In this document: positions 1-8,932 of the stretch, one piece after another | Layout: the number at the start of each line of letters is the position of its first letter | How positions within the stretch are numbered: the stretch's first letter is position 1 | Source: GWF2-43-63 sp035390965 | Lineage (GTDB): Bacteria > Bacteroidota > Bacteroidia > Bacteroidales > DTU049 | DNA length: 64,000 nucleotides | Assembly (NCBI GenBank): GCA_035390965.1 | Contig: DAOPKE010000001.1 | Location: 27,456-91,455 of the forward strand | Direction of reading: 5' to 3' | Translations under genes and position numbers: made by a program | The notes under the pieces: model-generated | What the model saw: only the letters and a program-made list of their open reading frames with translations | Told to the model about the DNA's origin: nothing | Databases searched by the model: none

Positions 1-694
1 TTTTGTGTTTGGATAGGTCTTCAACCTCAATGGCTCTGAAATTTCCGAGACCGGCATGAAGTGTTATTTCTGCAAAATCGACTCCCTTTATTTCGAGACG
101 TTTCATGAGTTCGCGCGAAAAGTGCAGCCCGGCTGTAGGTGCAGCTACTGCGCCTTCATGTTTGGCGTAAATGGTCTGATATCGGTCTTTATCATCTTCA
201 ATTACCGGCCGGTTGATGAGTTTGGGCAGAGGCGGCTCACCCATATTTTTGAGCAATTCTTTGAATTTATCATGTTCCATGTCGGTCAGGAACCTGAGTG
301 TGCGTCCGCGGGAAGTGGTATTGTCAATGACTTCGGCCACCAGTTCGTCGTTTTCGCCAAAGTAGAGTTTGTTGCCGATTCTGATTTTTCGGGCTGGGTC
401 AACCAGAACATCCCATAGTTTTGATTCGGCATTGAGTTCACGAAGCAAAAATACTTCAATAACAGCACCGGTTTTTTCTTTACGGCCATACAGACGCGCT
501 GGAAACACTTTTGTGTTATTGATAATCATCAGGTCTCCATCGCCGAAGTACTTGAGAATGTCGTTGAATTTTTTGTGCTGGATTGTACCGGCTTTACGGT
601 CTAAAACCATGAGTCGGCTCTCATCTCTGTTTTTTGAAGGAAAGTTGGCAATTAAATCCTGCGGTAAGTCAAATTTGAAGTCAGAAAGTTTCAT
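1..694 (-). CDS. queA: S-adenosylmethionine:tRNA ribosyltransferase-isomerase QueA, 3' part outside window
   Basis: QueA transfers and isomerises the ribosyl group of S-adenosylmethionine onto 7-aminomethyl-7-deazaguanine in tRNA, making epoxyqueuosine in the cytoplasm. The frame opens at ATG 694 with MKLSDFKFDLPQDLIA, the usual start of the family, followed by SRLMVLDR, GDLMIINNTKVFPARL and, near the window edge, APTAGLHFS, all typical QueA signatures. About 231 codons are visible and the frame runs off position 1 without a stop, so roughly the last third is missing; this is a window edge, not a truncation. A well-formed promoter lies just upstream and diverges from the yitT promoter. The identification is secure. 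Confidence 0.95.
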   Translation of the reverse strand, partial: MKLSDFKFDLPQDLIANFPSKNRDESRLMVLDRKAGTIQHKKFNDILKYFGDGDLMIINNTKVFPARLYGRKEKTGAVIEVFLLRELNAESKLWDVLVDPARKIRIGNKLYFGENDELVAEVIDNTTSRGRTLRFLTDMEHDKFKELLKNMGEPPLPKLINRPVIEDDKDRYQTIYAKHEGAVAAPTAGLHFSRELMKRLEIKGVDFAEITLHAGLGNFRAIEVEDLSKHK

Positions 695-714
695 TTAGTA
701 ATCTGAATTTTTTA

Positions 715-745
715 CAAAGATACATTCGCAAAAAGCGAAAGTCAA
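715..745 (-). promoter_or_regulatory. Bacteroidota-type promoter of queA
   Basis: Read on the minus strand, TTG (745-743) is followed after 20 bp by TATCTTTG (722-715), a perfect TAnnTTTG -7 box, about 20 bp before the queA ATG. Assignment rests on motif and spacing only. Confidence 0.7.
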
Positions 746-835
746 TGAATAACGAAAAAAAGCCCAAAATAGTATATAAACGCCCCTGAATGTCAGAGAA
801 ATGCCGAGTCGGGAATTTCGTCAATCGTTAAATCA

Positions 836-867
836 TTTGTCCAAACGGGTAAATCGGACTAATTTTG
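836..867 (+). promoter_or_regulatory. Bacteroidota-type promoter of the yitT-like gene
   Basis: TTTG at 836-839, 20 bp spacer, then TAATTTTG at 860-867. The predicted transcription start is about ten bases before ATG 884. It is divergent from the queA promoter; the region 695-883 holds both and nothing else I can identify. Confidence 0.7.
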
Positions 868-883
868 CAAAAAAATTCCTGTC

Positions 884-1774
884 ATGGCTTATATTACCAA
901 AGAAAAGTTTCTTTCAGCGGAGTGGTTCCGTGTTTATTTGTTGATTTTGATCGGCTCTTTCATTATGGCTGCCGGTTTTGTTTTGTTTATTTCGCCCTAC
1001 AAACTGGCTCCTGGCGGTGTGTATGGAATAGCCATTGTTTTGCATTATTTAATTAATACTCCCATTGGACTTATTGGAATTGCCATAGACATTCCGTTAA
1101 CAATTATTGCAATAAAAATACTGGGGCCGAAATTCGGCGTAAAAACAGTGGCTGGTTTTGTTCTTTTGTCGGGATGGATATCGTTACTTGAATTTACATG
1201 GGGTTATAAGCCACTGGTAGAAGGTGATCCGCTTTTATCTTCTATTTTTGGTGGCTTGCTGATTGGTTTTGGGTTGGGGTTAATCTTCAAATCGAAAGCC
1301 AGTTCTGGCGGCAGCGATATTATTGCCATGATTCTGAATAAATACACAAAAATTCCGGTTGGCCAATTGCTGATTGCAGTTGATGCAGCCATTGTAATGA
1401 TCAGTCTGGTTGCCTTCGACGACTGGAAAATCCCTCTGTACAGCTGGATTGTCATTTTTATAACGGGTAAGGTTATAGACGCTGTCATTCAGGGAGTTAG
1501 TTATGACAAAACCTGCATGATCATTACCGACAAGCCGGAGGAAGTCAGCAACAAGATTCTGGTTGACCTGAAGCGGGGCGGCACATTTATCCGGGCCAAA
1601 GGGATGTATTCGGGGCAGGAAAAAGATATGATCTATACTGTTGTAAACAGGCGAGAAGTAGCCATTTTACAAGATTATATCCGTCAGATAGACCCCAATG
1701 CATTCATGTCGGTTATCGATGCCAACGAAATTGTTGGAAACGGCTTTAAACCTTTTTCCGAAAAGGGGCAGTAG
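884..1774 (+). CDS. YitT family membrane protein (DUF161 + DUF2179)
   Basis: A 296-residue inner-membrane protein of unknown biochemical role. Residues about 15-215 form five or six hydrophobic helices, including a glycine-rich stretch with KASSGGSDIIA, a hallmark of the YitT/DUF161 family. Residues about 220-290 form the soluble C-terminal DUF2179 domain with RGGTFIRAKGMYSG and VSVIDANE-like sequence (MSVIDANEIVGNGF). Length and domain order are normal for the family. The start is ATG 884, just after a good promoter. It is a single-gene unit that converges on the M1 peptidase gene with only eight bases between stops. A small-molecule transport or sensing role is often suspected for the family but nothing here proves it. 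Confidence 0.9.
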   Translation: MAYITKEKFLSAEWFRVYLLILIGSFIMAAGFVLFISPYKLAPGGVYGIAIVLHYLINTPIGLIGIAIDIPLTIIAIKILGPKFGVKTVAGFVLLSGWISLLEFTWGYKPLVEGDPLLSSIFGGLLIGFGLGLIFKSKASSGGSDIIAMILNKYTKIPVGQLLIAVDAAIVMISLVAFDDWKIPLYSWIVIFITGKVIDAVIQGVSYDKTCMIITDKPEEVSNKILVDLKRGGTFIRAKGMYSGQEKDMIYTVVNRREVAILQDYIRQIDPNAFMSVIDANEIVGNGFKPFSEKGQ

Positions 1775-1782
1775 CCACTGTG

Positions 1783-4131
1783 CTATTTTGTTCCGATTAC
1801 TGTTAGTGTTGATTTCGCCTTCATTTGGCCATTTCTTCCAATGACATTCACTATGTATTCTCCTGCCGCAATGCTGCGGATATCGATAGTTGTACTTGTT
1901 TCATGATTGCTCAGGTGTTGTCTCAGCATGATTTTACCGCTCATATCGCAAATGGTAATCTCTGTGCAGTTTTGCGGAATATTGGCGATCTGAAGCAAAT
2001 CGGAGCAGGGATTTGGAAATATCAGGAGGTCAGATTCTGACCCCGGCTCAGCAATGCCGCTTTGATTCGGTTGCCCTACAGCCAGAGCGTATTCTCCCAG
2101 CAAACCATAAGGCGTTTTGAGAAAGCCGGAAAAATCGTTGCCTGTTTTTGTAAAAGGGAATAGCTGCCAGTCATAGCCCGGACCTGGCCTGTAGACGAGA
2201 ATAAGGGAATCGGTGCTGGCATTCTGAGGGAGCAACCCGCTGTCGAAAAAGATGTTGGTACGGTTATAATCGAACCGCAGCTGATAATCCGTACCGGCAG
2301 GTACAATTCCTGATATGCGCCAGTAGCGGCTTTCGGAAATCCGGAAAATATCCGGATTTGAAACAACGGGGTCCGGAGCCACTTTGTGATGTTCAGCACG
2401 CACAAAAATGCTGTCGGTGAGATTGTTTACAAAAATATCGGAATAGGCATAGTCGAACGAAACGGTTGCAGGCGCCGATATCACCGAGTTGTAGCTTACA
2501 ATGGCATCGGCTGTTTTTTCATTCAAATCAGTAATTACCAAGGTTGGTATAAAAGGGACGTTGAAAACATCTGTACCGTTTTGTCCTGAAAAGCTGGTTG
2601 TAACAGTATGTTTGTTCCATAATGAATCCAAAAAGGTCAGTTCAAGACGGTTGCTGTTGGCGTATTGAGTGGTACCGTATAATTTTTGTTTCAGAAATAC
2701 TGTTACTGTTGATCCTGTTCCATTGGGGACAACATGCATTGAATCTACATCGAAGTGCGGAAATCCTTCGCGCAGAACCCATGCGTCAAAGAAATCAGTG
2801 AGGTCCATTCCTGTTTCTGCACTCAGAATATCGCGCATTTGAATAATGGTGGCGTTGCCGTATTTCAGACTATCGAAATATTGTTTCAATGCAGGAAAGA
2901 ACAGAGAGTCGCCAATATAATTTCTTAGGGTATGCGCTACCAGAGCACCTTTGTCATAAACAGTTGTTCCATAGGTAATATGATGTGGTACGTTGCCGAC
3001 GGGATAAAACCCGCCATCGTCAACATGAGCAAAACGAAGAACAGAAGCAAGCATGGTGCGAATGTAATCTTGCATGGCTGCTGTTCCGTAAAGACTCTCC
3101 TCGGTGATAAATTCACAGAAAACAGCCCAGCCCTCGTTGATCCACATTTCTTCGGCTGTTGCACAGGTTACCAGATCGCCGAACCAATGATGCGATAATT
3201 CATGATAAATCAGTGATTCATACGAAGTGTTGCCAGTGATGGTAGCATTGGGCAAAGCAATATTGGTGGTGTGTTCCATGGCCCCTGAATTAAATGGAAC
3301 TCCTACATAACCGACTCGTTCCCATCCATAAGGCCCGAAGCGGTTTTCGAACGTAGCAAGGATATCTTTGAGATGAATGAATGTGCCCGGAACTTTTGAC
3401 ACATACGATGATGAAACATAAATATCAATCGGAATATTTCCGTTGATGCTGTTGAAGGTGTCTGTAACGCACACGTAGGGCCCGACAGCGATTGATGCCA
3501 GATAAGTAGGGATGGGCTCTGCCATTGTCCATGTCCATGCAATGGAATCTGCATTTTCGATATGGGTGGAATCGGTGAGCATGCCACCGCAAACGGCCAT
3601 CTGATTGGTGTCGGTGCGGACAATAATTTCGTAAAAAGCCTTATCGGTAAAATCGTCAATGCATGGAAACCAGACGCGGCCGTAGTTGTGAGGGTTGTCT
3701 TCGAAGCCTACGCCCAGATTGTAGGCATATGGACTCTGGAAATAAAATCCGCCCCAGCCGCTGGGATCAACAACAGGAGACCCGTGGTAAAATATTTTCA
3801 GATGGAAAGTATCGTTGCCGGCCAATGCAACCGGGCTCTGAATCATGAGCAGCGTGTCGTTGTAGGTCCAGGTTGTATTCAGCGTTGATTCCAGATAAAC
3901 CTGATCAACATTCAGCTCCAGCAGGTCGAGCGGAATATATTGCAGATTGTTCACCTTAGGCTGAAAGTATATGTCGGTATAGCCATACAGCTGTTTTGCC
4001 GAAATATCCAAAGTATCAATGTTTATGGAATATCTGATTACATCAATGCTGTCGCTGCCGGGTGATTTTTGTTGCGCGGATGCAGCAGCAGAAATGAAAA
4101 GAATCAGAATCGCAATGAAAAAAGTTTTCAT
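1783..4131 (-). CDS. Secreted M1 family aminopeptidase with type IX sorting domain
   Basis: A zinc metallopeptidase that removes N-terminal residues from peptides, predicted to be exported and attached to, or released from, the cell surface by the type IX system. Residues 1-20 are a signal peptide ending SAAASA. The M1 fold follows: GAMEH exopeptidase motif at 283-287, HELSHH zinc site at about 310-315 (HExxH), and the third zinc ligand in NEGWAVF (E333), so the catalytic set is complete. Residues about 500-690 are a beta-rich region. The last 81 residues (702-782) are a type A sorting tail: FPNPCSD, then CDMSGKIM and GEYIVNV. The substrate is unknown; the tail implies export by the machinery encoded at 40-46 kb. 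Single-gene unit. Confidence 0.93.
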   Translation of the reverse strand: MKTFFIAILILFISAAASAQQKSPGSDSIDVIRYSINIDTLDISAKQLYGYTDIYFQPKVNNLQYIPLDLLELNVDQVYLESTLNTTWTYNDTLLMIQSPVALAGNDTFHLKIFYHGSPVVDPSGWGGFYFQSPYAYNLGVGFEDNPHNYGRVWFPCIDDFTDKAFYEIIVRTDTNQMAVCGGMLTDSTHIENADSIAWTWTMAEPIPTYLASIAVGPYVCVTDTFNSINGNIPIDIYVSSSYVSKVPGTFIHLKDILATFENRFGPYGWERVGYVGVPFNSGAMEHTTNIALPNATITGNTSYESLIYHELSHHWFGDLVTCATAEEMWINEGWAVFCEFITEESLYGTAAMQDYIRTMLASVLRFAHVDDGGFYPVGNVPHHITYGTTVYDKGALVAHTLRNYIGDSLFFPALKQYFDSLKYGNATIIQMRDILSAETGMDLTDFFDAWVLREGFPHFDVDSMHVVPNGTGSTVTVFLKQKLYGTTQYANSNRLELTFLDSLWNKHTVTTSFSGQNGTDVFNVPFIPTLVITDLNEKTADAIVSYNSVISAPATVSFDYAYSDIFVNNLTDSIFVRAEHHKVAPDPVVSNPDIFRISESRYWRISGIVPAGTDYQLRFDYNRTNIFFDSGLLPQNASTDSLILVYRPGPGYDWQLFPFTKTGNDFSGFLKTPYGLLGEYALAVGQPNQSGIAEPGSESDLLIFPNPCSDLLQIANIPQNCTEITICDMSGKIMLRQHLSNHETSTTIDIRSIAAGEYIVNVIGRNGQMKAKSTLTVIGTK

Positions 4132-4150
4132 AGTTCATATTTTGCAAAAG

Positions 4151-4158
4151 CAAATGTA
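4151..4158 (-). promoter_or_regulatory. Putative -7 box of the M1 aminopeptidase gene
   Basis: TACATTTG on the minus strand, about 20 bp before ATG 4131, matches TAnnTTTG. No TTG is present at the expected upstream distance, so this is only half a promoter. Confidence 0.45.
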
Positions 4159-4415
4159 AGGAAATTCCGTGGTTGTGTGATGTGTCTATCCAAATCAGCG
4201 CCCTACGGACGACAGAATGCTGGGTTTGTCTTATCTCTCCGACTCTTCCAGGTCCTCCATTTCATTTCGGACTCTGGAAGGTCGGAAGCGAGTTTCAGAG
4301 CGAGTGAACAGTACAAGAACGCAGCTAAATCATGCTCAATGCTCCATGCGTTGTGCAATGTGCGAGCATTTTGGTCTGCCTTCAGCCCGATTTTGTATAA
4401 TTATTTTGAAACATA
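4159..4415. other. Non-coding spacer with an imperfect inverted repeat
   Basis: Gene-free spacer between divergent transcription units. It holds an imperfect inverted repeat, CCGACTCTTCCAG (4239-4251) against CTGGAAGGTCGG (4274-4285), that could fold into a hairpin with a loop of about 22 bases. The short open frames across it are low in complexity and resemble no family I know. Confidence 0.4.
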
Positions 4416-4445
4416 ATTGAATCATCGCACAAATTCGTACTTTTG
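4416..4445 (+). promoter_or_regulatory. Putative promoter of the tolC-adaptor-tsaB unit
   Basis: ATTG (4416-4419), 18 bp, TACTTTTG (4438-4445), then about 23 bp to ATG 4469. The -7 box is perfect; the spacer is slightly short. Confidence 0.55.
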
Positions 4446-4468
4446 TTACACTTAACACTCAATTACTG

Positions 4469-5887
4469 ATGAAAAGACTTTTGTTTTTTATTCTGCTGCT
4501 GGCTGCTGTTGCAGCAGAAGGACAGACGGTCTGGACGCTTGAATCCTGCATTCAGTATGCAAGGGAAAACAACCTTACTATTCGCTTGCAGAAGCTGAAT
4601 TCCGAAATTGCAAAGTTGTCGCTGACCCGCGACAAGGCGGCCTTTCTGCCCGGTGTTTCGGCCGGAGCCACGCATTCCTACAACTATGGCCGTACCGTTG
4701 ACATGTACACCAACGAGTTTGCAACCGACCGTGTCCGCTCGAACAATTTCTATATTGGCGCCAACATTACGCTTTTCAACGGCTTCAATCTGATCAATTC
4801 ATACAAAAAAAGTCAGCTCGAAGCAGAAGCCGCTATCCTTGATGCACAGCAGACTTCGGATGATATTTCGCTTTCCATTGCAACGGCCTATCTGCAGGTT
4901 TTGTATTCCATGGAACTGGTAAACAATGCGCAGAGCCAACTTGACATCACATTGCTTCAGGTTGATAAAAACCGAAAAATGTATGCAGCCGGATCAGTCT
5001 CACAGGGCGCTTTACTTACAATCGAAGCACAGGCTGCCTCGGAAGAAAGTCAGTTGGTGAGCGCGCAGAATCAGCTCGAAATGTCGTACCTCACTTTGGC
5101 GCAAATGCTGGATCTGAAGGACATGAGCGGTTTTCAGATTGCTGTACCGGATATCAGCACGCTTGACACCAGTTCGTTTTTACTGATGAATCCGGCCGAT
5201 GTGTATGCATTTGCCGAAAAAAATCAGCCAGGACTTATGGCTGCTCAATACCGTGTTCAGATTGCAGAAAGGAACCTGGGTATTGCCAGAGCCGGCCGCT
5301 ATCCTCAGCTTACGCTCAACGGATCGCTTGGTACCGGATATTCGGGCGCCAGCAGAAGAATGACAGGATACAATGTAAACGGAGTTGATACCATCGGTTT
5401 CACAAGCGAATCACTGACGGAATATGTGATGATGCCTTCGCTTGATTACACATACGAAACAACGCCTTTTCAGGATCAGATCAACGACAACATCAACAAA
5501 TCAATCGGACTGCAATTGACGATACCGATTTTCAGTCGTCTGAATACTACACTGGCAGTGCGTCAGGCGAAAATCGGCATTGAATCGGCCACCATTAATT
5601 TTGAGCAGGAAAAACTGAATCTGCAGAAAACAATTCAGCAGGCCTATGCTGATGCATCGGGTGCATACAGAAAATATTCGGCTACCAAAAAGCAGGTGGC
5701 TGCGCTCGAAGAATCTTTCAAATACATGGATCAGCGCTTCAGTGTGGGCCTTGCCACACCCATTGATTACAGTGATGCAAAAAACAAACTGGCCACAGCA
5801 AGGTCGGAAATGCTGCAGGCGAAATACGAATTTATTTTCCGCACCAAAATACTCGACTACTATTTAGGCAGAGAAATCAGGTTGTAA
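4469..5887 (+). CDS. TolC family outer membrane efflux protein
   Basis: A 472-residue outer-membrane channel subunit; trimers of this family form the exit duct of tripartite efflux or type I secretion systems. It has a signal peptide (MKRLLFFILLLAAVAAEG) and two OEP-type coiled-coil repeats, visible as long Gln/Ala/Leu/Glu-rich helices at about 105-200 and 350-450. Family-like segments include ANITLFNGFNLINSYKKSQL and GLQLTIPIFSRLN, the paired beta-strand turns before each helix pair. It is followed 18 bp later by a periplasmic adaptor, so the two are one unit. No inner-membrane pump is encoded alongside, so the transported substrate cannot be inferred. Confidence 0.92.
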   Translation: MKRLLFFILLLAAVAAEGQTVWTLESCIQYARENNLTIRLQKLNSEIAKLSLTRDKAAFLPGVSAGATHSYNYGRTVDMYTNEFATDRVRSNNFYIGANITLFNGFNLINSYKKSQLEAEAAILDAQQTSDDISLSIATAYLQVLYSMELVNNAQSQLDITLLQVDKNRKMYAAGSVSQGALLTIEAQAASEESQLVSAQNQLEMSYLTLAQMLDLKDMSGFQIAVPDISTLDTSSFLLMNPADVYAFAEKNQPGLMAAQYRVQIAERNLGIARAGRYPQLTLNGSLGTGYSGASRRMTGYNVNGVDTIGFTSESLTEYVMMPSLDYTYETTPFQDQINDNINKSIGLQLTIPIFSRLNTTLAVRQAKIGIESATINFEQEKLNLQKTIQQAYADASGAYRKYSATKKQVAALEESFKYMDQRFSVGLATPIDYSDAKNKLATARSEMLQAKYEFIFRTKILDYYLGREIRL

Positions 5888-5905
5888 CTCAAAAACAACG
5901 GAATC

Positions 5906-7243
5906 ATGGCACTGAAAAAAAAGAACAAACGAATTATCATCTGGAGCATTGTAGGCCTTGCGGTTTTACTCATCATTCTGCGTAAGGCAGGTGTAATCGG
6001 AGGCGTTGAAACCATTCAGGTTGCAGTTGAAAACGTGACTCAGCGCGACATTACTGAAACCGTTTCGGCGAGCGGAAAAATTCAGCCAGTGCGTGAAGTC
6101 AAGTTGAGTCCCGATGTTTCAGGTGAAATTATCGAGCTGCTTGTAAAAGAAGGCGACCGTGTTAAGGAAGGTCAGGTGCTGGCCCGCGTAAAGCCGGACA
6201 TATACCAGGCAAATTATGAGCAGCTCGCTGCCAACGTGAATTCGCAGAAAGCAAATCTCTCAAATTCCGAAGCGCGATTGGCACAGACCGAAGCACAATT
6301 TGTGAACACTGAAGCATCGTACAACCGCAACAAGACATTGTTTGATCAGGGTGTTATTTCGAAGGCCGAATTCGATGCAGCACAGGCGCAATACGATGTT
6401 GCAAAGGCGGAAGTGCAGGCATCGAAACAAACGGTCAATGCAGCTCGCTTTAATGTGTACAGCGCTCAGGCCAGCATGAGTGAGGCATCGAAAAACCTGT
6501 CGCGGACAACCATTGTTGCTCCGGTCGATGGTACCATAAGTACACTCAATGTTGAAGTAGGGGAGCGCGTTGCAGGCGCATCGCAATTCAGTTCGGGTAC
6601 CGAAATTCTGCGCATTGCCGACATGGCAGAAATGGAAGTGATGGCCAGTGTAAATGAAAACGAAGTTGTGCGGTTGTCTCTGGGCGATACGGCCATTGTT
6701 GATGTTGATGCATATCCGAATAAAAAGTTCAAGGGCATAGTAACAGAAATCGGCAATTCGGCCAACGTGAGCGGTATCAGTGCCGATCAGGTGAGTAACT
6801 TCGATGTGACTATACAAATTCTTTCATCGTCTTATGCCGACATGATTCCGAAAGGCGCTGTTGACTATTCCCCTTTCAGGCCAGGAATGTCGGCTTCAGT
6901 AGAAATTCAAACCGAAAAAGTAAAACAGGTTTTATCGGTTCCGGTGCAATCGGTCACAACCCGCGATGAATCTGAGCTTATGGTTGTTGATGATAAGAAA
7001 AAAACTGATGAAAAAGATAATCACGATGGCATTACCGAATTTGTTTTTGTGATTGAAAATGGTATTGCAAAGCGCAGAACGGTGAAAACCGGCGTTCAGG
7101 ATAATGAATACATTCAGATTCTCGAAGGGCTCAAAAAAGATGAGGTTGTTATTGTTGCGCCGTACAGCGCCATAGCAAAGAAACTTCAGGGAGAAGAGAA
7201 AGTGGAAGTTGTGGATCGCAAAAATCTTTTTGAAGTAAATTGA
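5906..7243 (+). CDS. Periplasmic adaptor subunit of an efflux system (HlyD/MacA type)
   Basis: A 445-residue membrane-fusion protein that bridges an inner-membrane transporter and TolC. One N-terminal membrane helix is at about 9-27. The lipoyl/barrel-sandwich half is at about 65-95 (VSGEIIELLVKEGDRVKEGQ), an alpha-helical hairpin rich in Ala/Gln/Glu spans about 100-195, and the second lipoyl half starts near TTIVAPVDGTISTLNVEVGE. Beta-barrel and membrane-proximal domains follow. An acidic/lysine insert (KKKTDEKDNHDG) near 355-370 is unusual but short. Its stop overlaps the TTG start of tsaB, suggesting translational coupling. Such adaptors often serve MacB-like ABC permeases, but no ABC or RND gene is adjacent. 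Confidence 0.9.
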   Translation: MALKKKNKRIIIWSIVGLAVLLIILRKAGVIGGVETIQVAVENVTQRDITETVSASGKIQPVREVKLSPDVSGEIIELLVKEGDRVKEGQVLARVKPDIYQANYEQLAANVNSQKANLSNSEARLAQTEAQFVNTEASYNRNKTLFDQGVISKAEFDAAQAQYDVAKAEVQASKQTVNAARFNVYSAQASMSEASKNLSRTTIVAPVDGTISTLNVEVGERVAGASQFSSGTEILRIADMAEMEVMASVNENEVVRLSLGDTAIVDVDAYPNKKFKGIVTEIGNSANVSGISADQVSNFDVTIQILSSSYADMIPKGAVDYSPFRPGMSASVEIQTEKVKQVLSVPVQSVTTRDESELMVVDDKKKTDEKDNHDGITEFVFVIENGIAKRRTVKTGVQDNEYIQILEGLKKDEVVIVAPYSAIAKKLQGEEKVEVVDRKNLFEVN

Positions 7244-7935
7244 GTTTGATTCTTCATATAGAAACAGCTACGCAGGTTTGTTCAGCCGCGCTGAGCCACG
7301 ATGGCATGTTGATGGCTGAAGCTGTTGCTGAAACTGAAATGTCGCATGCATCTACGCTCATGCCTTTGATTGATGAGCTTTTCAAAAAACAGAATATTGA
7401 TCTGAAAGATCTCTGCGCAGTATCTGTTAGCTCGGGACCTGGCTCCTATACTGGGCTGCGAATAGGTGCCAGCACGGCAAAAGGCATTTGCTATTCACTC
7501 GGGATTCCTCTGATTGCTGTCGGATCGCTGCATTCAGCAGCATCAGGTATGAAAGAAATTTCAAATGCAAAAGGAACCGATCTGCTGATTCCGATGATAG
7601 ATGCGCGCCGTATGGAAGCGTTTGCGGCTATTTACGATGCTTCGCTCAAGGAACTCAGAGCGCCGCATCCGTGGATCCTTGATCAGTCAAGTCTCGATGA
7701 GTTTTCGGGCAGAAAAATATTTCTTGCCGGAACAGGAGCTGATAAATTGAAAGCGTTGTATTCATCATTCAGTAATGTTGTTTTTCTGAATGAAAATGTG
7801 CATCGGGCTTCATTTGCATGCAGCATTGCTTTTGACAAATTTCAGCATTCAGCATTTGAAGACACGGCCTATTTTGAGCCCGATTACGGGAAGGATTTCG
7901 TTCCGGGCAAGCCGGTAATAAAAGGATTGAAATAA
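7240..7935 (+). CDS. tsaB: tRNA threonylcarbamoyladenosine biosynthesis protein TsaB
   Basis: TsaB dimerises with TsaD and is needed for N6-threonylcarbamoyladenosine at position 37 of ANN-decoding tRNAs. The 231-residue protein has the ASKHA-fold start ILHIETATQVCSAAL, the conserved SSGPGSYTGLRIG loop (about 65-77) and AKGICYSLGIPLI, all diagnostic. The start must be the TTG at 7240: it gives the family N-terminus and no ATG is available nearby. The TTG overlaps the TGA of the adaptor gene by three bases. Function is unrelated to efflux; co-transcription looks incidental. Confidence 0.95.
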   Translation: MSLILHIETATQVCSAALSHDGMLMAEAVAETEMSHASTLMPLIDELFKKQNIDLKDLCAVSVSSGPGSYTGLRIGASTAKGICYSLGIPLIAVGSLHSAASGMKEISNAKGTDLLIPMIDARRMEAFAAIYDASLKELRAPHPWILDQSSLDEFSGRKIFLAGTGADKLKALYSSFSNVVFLNENVHRASFACSIAFDKFQHSAFEDTAYFEPDYGKDFVPGKPVIKGLK

Positions 7936-7947
7936 ATTTTGTATTGT

Positions 7948-8931
7948 ATGACTCCGTATTTTTCAGTAATAGTGCCAGTTTACAATCGTCCGGATGAAGT
8001 GGATGAATTGCTGGACAGTCTTGTGAAACAAACGAACAAAGATTTTGAAGTATTGATAGTGGAGGATGGCTCCACATTGAAATGCGAAGATGTCTGCAAT
8101 AAGTATGTTGACAAGCTCGACCTGAAATATTTATTCAAACCAAACAGTGGCCGCAGCGAAACCCGCAACTACGGCATGGAGCGCGCAAATGGTGAGTATT
8201 TTATCATCTTCGATTCGGATGTGATTCTGCCATCAAATTATTTTGAAATAGTGAGAAAAAATCTGGAGGCGGATTACATTGATTGTTACGGAGGCCCTGA
8301 CAGCGCTGATGATTCATTTTCAATTGTTCAGAAGGCCATCAATTATTCGATGACATCCATCATGACTACTGGCGGAATCCGCGGTGCGACGAAGAATGTG
8401 GACAAATTTTCTCCACGTTCATTCAATATGGGAATGTCGAAAGAAGTTTTCCAAAAAGTGGGCGGATACAAAAACATGATCGGCGAAGACATTGATTTGA
8501 GTTTTCGCATCAAGCAAGCTGGCTTTAAGACAAGACTATTCCGTGATGCATATGTTTTTCATAAACGTCGAGTGAGTTTTAAAAAATTTTATCGCCAGGT
8601 AAATACTTTTGGAAAAGGGCGTGTATTGTTGTCTAAAATACATCCGGGCACACTCAAAGCGGTTCACTTGTTGCCCATGTTTTTTGTATTGGGTAACCTT
8701 GCGCTTGCTGCTCTGGCAGCCATTTTCCTGAATCCGTGGTTTTTGCTTCCGCTGGGAGTTTATGTGATTGCTGTGTTTTTTGAATCGCTGATAAAAAATA
8801 AAAAACTTTCGATTGCGATTCTTTCAATCGTTGCAAGCTACTGGCAGCTTTTTGGCTATGGGACAGGGTTTATGGGCGAGCTCATCACCGGAAAAGCCGG
8901 TAAAAGTTCTCAGGAAAAATTGTACAAATAA
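7948..8931 (+). CDS. Family 2 glycosyltransferase with C-terminal membrane helices
   Basis: A GT-A fold enzyme that transfers a sugar from a nucleotide donor, predicted to act at the cytoplasmic face of the inner membrane. From ATG 7948 it is 327 residues: FSVIVPVYNRPDEV at the start, VEDGS nucleotide loop near 38, FDSD metal-binding motif near 90, and GEDIDLSFR as the catalytic-base region near 180. The last 90 residues contain two or three hydrophobic helices. A TTG at 7939 is in frame but gives an atypical MYC extension, so ATG 7948 is preferred. It follows tsaB by 12 bases and converges with another glycosyltransferase with one base between stops. Donor and acceptor are unknown. Confidence 0.88.
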   Translation: MTPYFSVIVPVYNRPDEVDELLDSLVKQTNKDFEVLIVEDGSTLKCEDVCNKYVDKLDLKYLFKPNSGRSETRNYGMERANGEYFIIFDSDVILPSNYFEIVRKNLEADYIDCYGGPDSADDSFSIVQKAINYSMTSIMTTGGIRGATKNVDKFSPRSFNMGMSKEVFQKVGGYKNMIGEDIDLSFRIKQAGFKTRLFRDAYVFHKRRVSFKKFYRQVNTFGKGRVLLSKIHPGTLKAVHLLPMFFVLGNLALAALAAIFLNPWFLLPLGVYVIAVFFESLIKNKKLSIAILSIVASYWQLFGYGTGFMGELITGKAGKSSQEKLYK

Positions 8932-8932
8932 T

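Noticed and set aside
4069..4420. Plus-strand open frames of 115 and 67 residues in the spacer before tolC
   Set aside because: They overlap the signal peptide region of the M1 peptidase gene or lie in spacer, have no recognisable domain, and no promoter fits them.
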